Assembly (NCBI GenBank): GCA_016744655.1
Contig: JADGDY010000032.1
Coordinates: forward strand, 1 to 36,507
Direction: 5' to 3'
Length of the DNA stretch: 36,507 nt
From: Bacteroidales bacterium
GTDB taxonomy: Bacteria > Bacteroidota > Bacteroidia > Bacteroidales > UBA12170
The notes beneath the pieces are model-generated. The model was given only the letters and a program-made list of their open reading frames with translations, was not told the DNA's origin and made no database searches. Made by a program: the position numbers and the translations under genes. Shown here piece by piece: positions 31,469 to 36,507 of the stretch. Numbering within the stretch: position 1 is the first letter of the stretch; the number at the start of each line of letters is the position of its first letter.

Positions 31469-34267
31469 CTATACTTTTTTGGAGCAAATTTGCTTATAAA
31501 TACAAAATCTGCAAGATTTTTCTTCATTTGTTTGGGTAAATAGAATATCAGGATTAAAAATTTCAGAGATTAAGGTTGTAAAATCCTCATCAAGTTGCTC
31601 CAAATCTACTTTGCCTGTTTTAAGCATTAGATATGGCGTTTGGATTTTTCGGAATGATATAATCCCAGATATGGTAGAATGATATTTCTGTTTATCATAC
31701 ATCCAATAATATACAAAAAGCTGTAAAGCCTTATCGTAATCTGGATTGGAAAAGATTTTGTTTAAGTCGTCCTCTGGTTTGTAGTCAGGAACTTTTACGT
31801 TTTTTTCTTCTACTTTTCCGGTCTTATAATCTAAAATTCGGAGCTGATTTTCGTAAATATCAATTCTATCAGCAATTCCTTTAATCAGAACTTTTTGTTT
31901 ACTTCCTGTTAACTCTAATTCTCGTTCCAACTGATCTTCCACTGCCACTATTTTTAAAACAGACTTTTGTTTTTTAGCCGTGTTTATTTCATGTTTTATG
32001 AAATGCTGGAGATAATGTAATGTATCTTTATAGCTTAAATAATTAGCGCCCTCCTCTAATTGCCCTTTGAAATCATTTTTTGCAAAATATTCTTTCAATA
32101 GTTCTGGTAAATCTTTGAGTAGTTCTTCGAGTTTATCGAAAGGAAAGTCAATGCCAATAAATGGTTTGTAGAAGTCTTCCAATAAATGATGAATCACATT
32201 TCCGATCATTCTTTCATCAATGGTTTCTACAAACTCTTCAGGTTCTTTAATCTTAGCAATCTTTTTGAAATAGAACTGCAGAGGACATCGAACATAACTT
32301 ATAATATGAGTTGGGGATAAGCCAACCTTGGCAATTGAATCCAATTTCTTTAAACAAGCTTCATCTTTTTCTATAGTGATTTCTTCAATATCTGAAAGTT
32401 TTAAATCTTCGAAATTAAGAAGCCTTTCATGTATGATAATTTCTTTATTATATCTCGGTAGTTCAAACTGTAATTGTTTGATGAATCTACTTTTTTCTCC
32501 TCCACTCATTTTCTTTTTTGTGGTGGAATATATAATCTCAACTTTTTTTGCTCTTTGAATGAGTCGATAAAAGTGATAAGCAAAAACGGCAGTTCTTTCT
32601 TGAACACCAGGTAATTCATATTCATATCTTATGTCAGCAGGGATAAAAGAATTCACATGAGTGGATGCAGGTAAAATATCTTCATTGGTACTTAAAAGAA
32701 TCACATTCTTAAAGTCCATCAATCTGGTTTCAAGTAATCCCATTAATTGTAAGCCCTCATCAAATTTGCCAAGGAAGGATTGCTTAATGGTTTTGATAAG
32801 TTGCTTATAGAAAGTATAATAGGTTTGGAAGCTTTGTGGTTGGTTATTATCTTTAATCAACTGTGATAATCGAACTACTATACTCTTGATTTGCAAAAGT
32901 GCATCAATTTCTTGTTCTGTTATATTATTATTCGCTAGGCTTCTTGTTTCTAAAACAAAATCTATCAAAGCAGAAATAGATTCGTTTAAATGCTGAGCTT
33001 GATTCTCATGATTTTTAAAAATATCATTTATCGTGCTTAATCCAGCTTCTTGCAAGATTGCAGAAACCATTTCTGTTCCCACAAAATGAAGAGGAATGGT
33101 ATGAGAAAGTTTAGAGGAGTCTATATTTTCTTGTTTTAGGAGTTCATTATTAAGAACTTCTATCAAATTGCTTTTGTGAATGTGAAACTGAGCTGATTCG
33201 AGTGAATTGAGTTTATGAGCATGTAGGTGTAGCCGAATAAACGATTCCACAAGACGATATGCATGACTATGAGTAATCGGAAAACCCATAGTTATGTTTA
33301 GTTTCTCAAGCAATTCATTAGAAAAACTATTTAGTAGAGGTAATAATAGGTTTTCATCAGCAGGGATAACCACAGTTTGAGACAGTTCTTTATCATCTTT
33401 TGCTTCTAAAATCTGATTGGTCAACCTGGCTTGACCCAAAACTCCAGGGCTTCCAATTATATTGATTAGTTTGTCCTTCTGCATGAAAAAACTTGATGCT
33501 TGTTTTTCCACTTCTTCACTCCATTTGGTATGTTTTCTCATGTAAAAGCCTGCTTCCATCAACCCATCATCAAAATAATAATGGTCCACATCCCAAATAA
33601 CTTGAGTGATAGGCATTCTCACCAATTTCTTGATAATGATTTCCTCACTAGTGGTTAAAGCATTAAATCCAGCCACGGTGATATTTTCCCACTCTAGTTT
33701 CAGTAATAGATCATCGCAGTTTTCTGCAAAATGACGATAGGCCATTCCTTGGTAGCAAGCTTGTTCAAGATAAAGGCACTCTCGAAAATCTTCATAAACA
33801 TAAGCCAGTTGATTATAAAAGCTCAAATATTCTTTTTGAGAAGCACTCAATGGACTTCCATCAGGGTTCCATTGTTGAATAGCTTTGGCTTCACTTAAAT
33901 AGGAGAATATGGATTTTCCATTGGCCATATTCATATCTATCTCATTGAAATCGTGGATAAGTGTGGCTGAATAATTCAAGAATGCTTCGAATTCAATTTC
34001 GCTTGAAGGGTCTTGCTGCTGCATGACTTCGTAAAGGTGAAAAGTAAGGTCAACTTCATCTAGTTTAATCAACTGCAGGTGATGAAAGATAAATTCATCG
34101 ATGGAGAAAATCTGAGGTAAAAATCCACCTTCTGTATTCCGCTCCATAATTCCTTTTTTGATAAAGCGACTGGCTCTTCTATTCGGCGTGATGATGCACC
34201 TTTTTAATGCTGATGTTTCTGTGTTTTCGACAAATACATCTGCTATTTCATCTATGAATTTTCTCAT
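31469..34267 (-). CDS. AddB-like FeS-containing PD-(D/E)XK nuclease
   Basis: The product is 932 residues from the ATG at 34267, which overlaps the upstream TGA as ATGA; a start at 34279 is also possible. Residues 1-650 look like the inactive helicase-like part of AddB/RecB-family proteins (VIPADENLLLPLLN, LLSTNEDILPAS). The C-terminal 280 residues hold the nuclease: a histidine in IHHLLEDFY, the GIADRIDIYE and LDYKTGK core motifs, and four cysteines for a 4Fe-4S clamp (CPLQFYF, then CRFCIYKQIC near the end). A role in double-strand break processing is likely. No AddA helicase gene is adjacent in this window. It lies in the operon before aroB. Confidence 0.85.
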   Translation of the reverse strand: MRKFIDEIADVFVENTETSALKRCIITPNRRASRFIKKGIMERNTEGGFLPQIFSIDEFIFHHLQLIKLDEVDLTFHLYEVMQQQDPSSEIEFEAFLNYSATLIHDFNEIDMNMANGKSIFSYLSEAKAIQQWNPDGSPLSASQKEYLSFYNQLAYVYEDFRECLYLEQACYQGMAYRHFAENCDDLLLKLEWENITVAGFNALTTSEEIIIKKLVRMPITQVIWDVDHYYFDDGLMEAGFYMRKHTKWSEEVEKQASSFFMQKDKLINIIGSPGVLGQARLTNQILEAKDDKELSQTVVIPADENLLLPLLNSFSNELLEKLNITMGFPITHSHAYRLVESFIRLHLHAHKLNSLESAQFHIHKSNLIEVLNNELLKQENIDSSKLSHTIPLHFVGTEMVSAILQEAGLSTINDIFKNHENQAQHLNESISALIDFVLETRSLANNNITEQEIDALLQIKSIVVRLSQLIKDNNQPQSFQTYYTFYKQLIKTIKQSFLGKFDEGLQLMGLLETRLMDFKNVILLSTNEDILPASTHVNSFIPADIRYEYELPGVQERTAVFAYHFYRLIQRAKKVEIIYSTTKKKMSGGEKSRFIKQLQFELPRYNKEIIIHERLLNFEDLKLSDIEEITIEKDEACLKKLDSIAKVGLSPTHIISYVRCPLQFYFKKIAKIKEPEEFVETIDERMIGNVIHHLLEDFYKPFIGIDFPFDKLEELLKDLPELLKEYFAKNDFKGQLEEGANYLSYKDTLHYLQHFIKHEINTAKKQKSVLKIVAVEDQLERELELTGSKQKVLIKGIADRIDIYENQLRILDYKTGKVEEKNVKVPDYKPEDDLNKIFSNPDYDKALQLFVYYWMYDKQKYHSTISGIISFRKIQTPYLMLKTGKVDLEQLDEDFTTLISEIFNPDILFTQTNEEKSCRFCIYKQICSKKV

Positions 34268-34986
34268 TTGCTCAACCATTTATTTGCTTTGTCTATGGCT
34301 TCAGGTTTTCCTAAATCCATCCAGAAGCTATCCTCAATTTCCATAGCTTGTATTTCTTCTTTCTGACTCATTTCAATATAGATTGGAATAATAGGGAAAG
34401 CATTTTCTTTATTAAAATAGGGGAGGGTGCTTTTGTTAATGATGTGAATACCATTGAAAGCAAAAAGCTGATAACCTTCTATATTTATATTCTCAGGTTT
34501 TGTTTCCTTAGTTTTAATATTGGTCCATGCGCAAAGCTTGTTAAACTCGTTGAACAATAAATACCTCGATGTGCTTCTTTTCTGAACCAAAAGAGAGACT
34601 TTAGCATTTGAGTTTCTATGCTGAGAAATCATCTTTTTTAAGTCAAAATCAGTCAGGATATCCACATTATGTACCAATAAATCTTCTTTTTCATCGAGTA
34701 GCTGTAATGCTTTTTTTAAGCCTCCTCCGGTATCTAGCAATTCATCTCTTTCATCAGAAATAATGATGTTACATCCAAAGTTTTTGTTCTCTTCCAAATA
34801 AGAAATAATCTGTTCTCCAAAATGATGAATGTTGATAATGATATCTGTAATTCCGAAAGATTTAAGTTTCATTATTAAATGACCTAGCATTGGTTTCCCT
34901 TGAAGAGGAACCAGAGCTTTTGGAGTTGATTTCGTATAAGGAAATAATCTGGTACCAAGACCAGCAGCGAATATAAATGCTTTCAA
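34264..34986 (-). CDS. sugar-1-phosphate nucleotidyltransferase (MurU-like)
   Basis: The 240-residue enzyme has the nucleotide-binding signature FAAGLGTRLFPYTKSTPKALVPL, then GKPMLGHLI and DTGGGLKKAL. The metal-binding DILTDFD and the C-terminal SFWMDLGKPEAIDKAN also fit. Size and motifs match N-acetylmuramate-1-phosphate uridylyltransferase (MurU) and mannose-1-P guanylyltransferase-like proteins. A role in cell-wall sugar recycling is likely, but the sugar cannot be fixed from sequence alone, and the usual kinase partner is not seen here. First gene of the operon; the promoter is 14 bp upstream. Confidence 0.8.
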   Translation of the reverse strand: MKAFIFAAGLGTRLFPYTKSTPKALVPLQGKPMLGHLIMKLKSFGITDIIINIHHFGEQIISYLEENKNFGCNIIISDERDELLDTGGGLKKALQLLDEKEDLLVHNVDILTDFDLKKMISQHRNSNAKVSLLVQKRSTSRYLLFNEFNKLCAWTNIKTKETKPENINIEGYQLFAFNGIHIINKSTLPYFNKENAFPIIPIYIEMSQKEEIQAMEIEDSFWMDLGKPEAIDKANKWLSK

Positions 34987-34999
34987 ATCTGTTTTTTTT

Positions 35000-35007
35000 C
35001 AAAGTTA
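35000..35007 (-). promoter_or_regulatory. -7 promoter element for the nucleotidyltransferase-aroA operon
   Basis: On the minus strand this is TAACTTTG, a perfect TAnnTTTG, 13 bp before the ATG at 34986. It would leave a very short 5' leader. Confidence 0.5.
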
Positions 35008-35172
35008 GAAAAATATACCGATGATATAATTAAATGAGCATAAAACTAATAATCAATTTCCCTTAAATATATATCGGCATTTACCATTGTAAAATCAAAA
35101 ACGAGCTATCCGCTCAATTTTACTTTACAAACTTAGGGTGGTATTATCAAAAATGCTTGTGAAAATCAACTC

Positions 35173-35204
35173 AAAAAAAAACTGCCCTTTATAAAAGAGC
35201 AGTT
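35173..35204 (-). terminator. terminator after dnaA
   Basis: On the minus strand a 10-bp stem (AACTGCTCTT with AAGGGCAGTT, one G-T pair) is followed by nine Ts. It lies 23 bp past the dnaA stop. Confidence 0.85.
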
Positions 35205-35226
35205 TCTATTTGGGGATTGCAAAATG

Positions 35227-36507
35227 TTATTGCAATTTGATTTTCTTTTCAAGTTCAGCTACATAAACTCTAAACTTCTTATCAGTTTCTGATAGGTTGT
35301 TTATCGTCTTAACAGCGTGAAGAACAGTAGCGTGGTCTTTGTTTCCGCATTGTTTGCCAATATGAGCTAAAGATGATTTAGTATGTCTCTTACTAAAGAA
35401 CATGGCTAACTGACGGGCTTGTACCACTTCACGTTTACGAGTTTTGCTATTGATCACATCAAGGGGTAATTGGAAATATTCACAAACTACTTTCTGAATA
35501 TATTCAATACTGATTTCTCTGTTAGTAGATTTCACGTACTTGTCGATAATCTGCTTAGCTAAATCAATCGTAATTTCTTTTCTGTTTAAAGAGGACTGGG
35601 CCAAGATAGAAATCAAAGCGCCTTCTAGTTCTCTTACATTATTTGTAATGCTATAAGCTAGATACTCCACAACGTCTCTTGGCATTTCAATACCTTCATT
35701 ATAAAGTTTCTTGCCAATAATAGCGATTCTAGTTTCTAGATCAGGAGTTTGTAAATCGGCAGCTAATCCCCATTTAAATCTGGAGAGGAGTCTGTTATTA
35801 AAACCACTCAACTCTACTGGTGGAATATCAGAAGTAATAATGATTTGCTTGTCTTTTTGGTGGAGATAATTGAACACTTGGAAGAATACATCTAGTGTTT
35901 TTTCTTTTCCAGAAAGGTGGTGAATATCATCAACAATCAATACATCTACCATCTGATAAAAATGGATAAAATCGTTTTGGTTATTATTTCTGATGGATTC
36001 AATAAACTGCTGCATAAACTGGTTACTATGAACATATAGTACCGTTTTTTCAGGGAAGTTGTTTTTTACCTGAATCCCAATAGCTTGCGAGAGATGTGTT
36101 TTTCCTAGTCCAGTAGGGCTATATAAAAACAATGGGTTAAAAGATGTTTTTCCAGGGTTTTCGGCAACTGCATAACCAGCTGAACGAGCTAGTCTGTTAC
36201 AATCTCCTTCAACATAGTTTTCAAAAGAATTGCTTTCAACCAAGTTTGAATTCACTTTCACCTTTTTTATACCAGGTATGATAAAAGGATTAGGAATGTC
36301 TTTATTATTGTCTTTTTGCATATCGTAAGGGGGAGTTACTGAAGGGTTTCTAGTAGCTCTAGCATTCGAAGTTGGAAGCTTTATGGTATAAGGAGGTTCA
36401 CTCTTATCACCAGAAGTATTATCCATAACAATACTATACTCAAGACTTCCGTTAGGGCCAAGTTCCTTTTTAACTACCATTTTAAGTAGTTTGATATAAT
36501 GCTCCTC
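35227..36507 (-). CDS. dnaA: chromosomal replication initiator DnaA (N-terminus outside the window)
   Basis: At least 426 residues are visible. The frame stays open to the right edge, and the nine codons before the in-frame ATG at 36480 read EEHYIKLLK. That matches the end of DnaA domain I in Bacteroidota, so the true start is beyond the window. Visible parts are a domain II linker, the AAA+ domain with Walker A SPTGLGKTHL and Walker B VLIVDDIHHL, and the sensor segment NNRLLSRFKWG. The DNA-binding domain IV carries the DnaA signature NKDHATVLHAVKTI. It binds DnaA boxes and opens oriC. It is followed by a strong terminator. Confidence 0.97.
   Translation of the reverse strand, partial: EEHYIKLLKMVVKKELGPNGSLEYSIVMDNTSGDKSEPPYTIKLPTSNARATRNPSVTPPYDMQKDNNKDIPNPFIIPGIKKVKVNSNLVESNSFENYVEGDCNRLARSAGYAVAENPGKTSFNPLFLYSPTGLGKTHLSQAIGIQVKNNFPEKTVLYVHSNQFMQQFIESIRNNNQNDFIHFYQMVDVLIVDDIHHLSGKEKTLDVFFQVFNYLHQKDKQIIITSDIPPVELSGFNNRLLSRFKWGLAADLQTPDLETRIAIIGKKLYNEGIEMPRDVVEYLAYSITNNVRELEGALISILAQSSLNRKEITIDLAKQIIDKYVKSTNREISIEYIQKVVCEYFQLPLDVINSKTRKREVVQARQLAMFFSKRHTKSSLAHIGKQCGNKDHATVLHAVKTINNLSETDKKFRVYVAELEKKIKLQ

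Noticed and set aside
36478-36480. ATG at 36480 as the dnaA start (417 residues)
   Set aside because: The frame continues to the window edge with residues typical of DnaA domain I, so the gene is partial rather than shortened.

Overview
The window looks like a chromosomal segment of a Bacteroidota bacterium. The evidence is low G+C, promoters of the TAnnTTTG type, type IX secretion (T9SS) C-terminal domains, and lineage-typical families: DUF3667, tandem-repeat DUF1599, BT_3928-type DoxX/MauE protein, DUF1543, DUF481, and TPR-LuxR regulators. I would guess a Marinilabiliales/Bacteroidales- or Cytophagia-like marine organism, but the exact order is not resolved. The DNA is mostly core genome, with short accessory patches and many small intergenic repeats. 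I saw no rRNA, tRNA, CRISPR array, transposase or phage gene.

Layout. 1-5 kb: the tail of an unknown gene, a DUF3667 membrane protein, a decayed stretch with a possible T9SS-domain remnant and a 170-bp palindrome, a lipoprotein, a small membrane protein, a voltage-gated K+ channel and an outer-membrane protein. 5-11.3 kb: aquaporin Z, a TPR/LuxR-type regulator, and a 1114-residue T9SS-secreted protein whose promoter carries three TGTCCAT repeats. 11.6-16.3 kb: DUF1543, a DUF481 outer-membrane protein, and a three-gene respiratory operon (Tat-exported FeS protein, NrfD-type quinol subunit, membrane-anchored cytochrome c) with no catalytic molybdoenzyme subunit. 16.6-20.8 kb: the ffh-folD-secreted protein-queE run. 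20.9-23.3 kb: a candidate small RNA, an M23 peptidase and a repeat-rich gap. 23.3-27.3 kb: a DppB-like permease, a BT_3928-type protein, DUF1599 and folP. 27.3-29.1 kb: cdaA followed by a toxin-antitoxin cassette. 29.1-35 kb: a tight operon of a sugar-nucleotidyltransferase, an AddB-like FeS nuclease, aroB and aroA. 35.2 kb to the end: dnaA, whose N-terminus runs off the window.

The most interesting structure is at cdaA. The last 35 codons of this essential-type c-di-AMP synthase gene are repeated 971 bp downstream, on the far side of a HigB/HigA-like toxin-antitoxin pair. The two copies differ at 6 of 105 bases, all in third codon positions and all synonymous, including the stop codon. This is what one expects if a small toxin-antitoxin element inserted into the 3' end of cdaA while carrying its own replacement gene end. 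The displaced original end would be left behind. Other points worth a second look are an FeS subunit that lacks the second cysteine in both motif I and motif IV, two possible small RNAs, and several gene starts that promoter positions move downstream.
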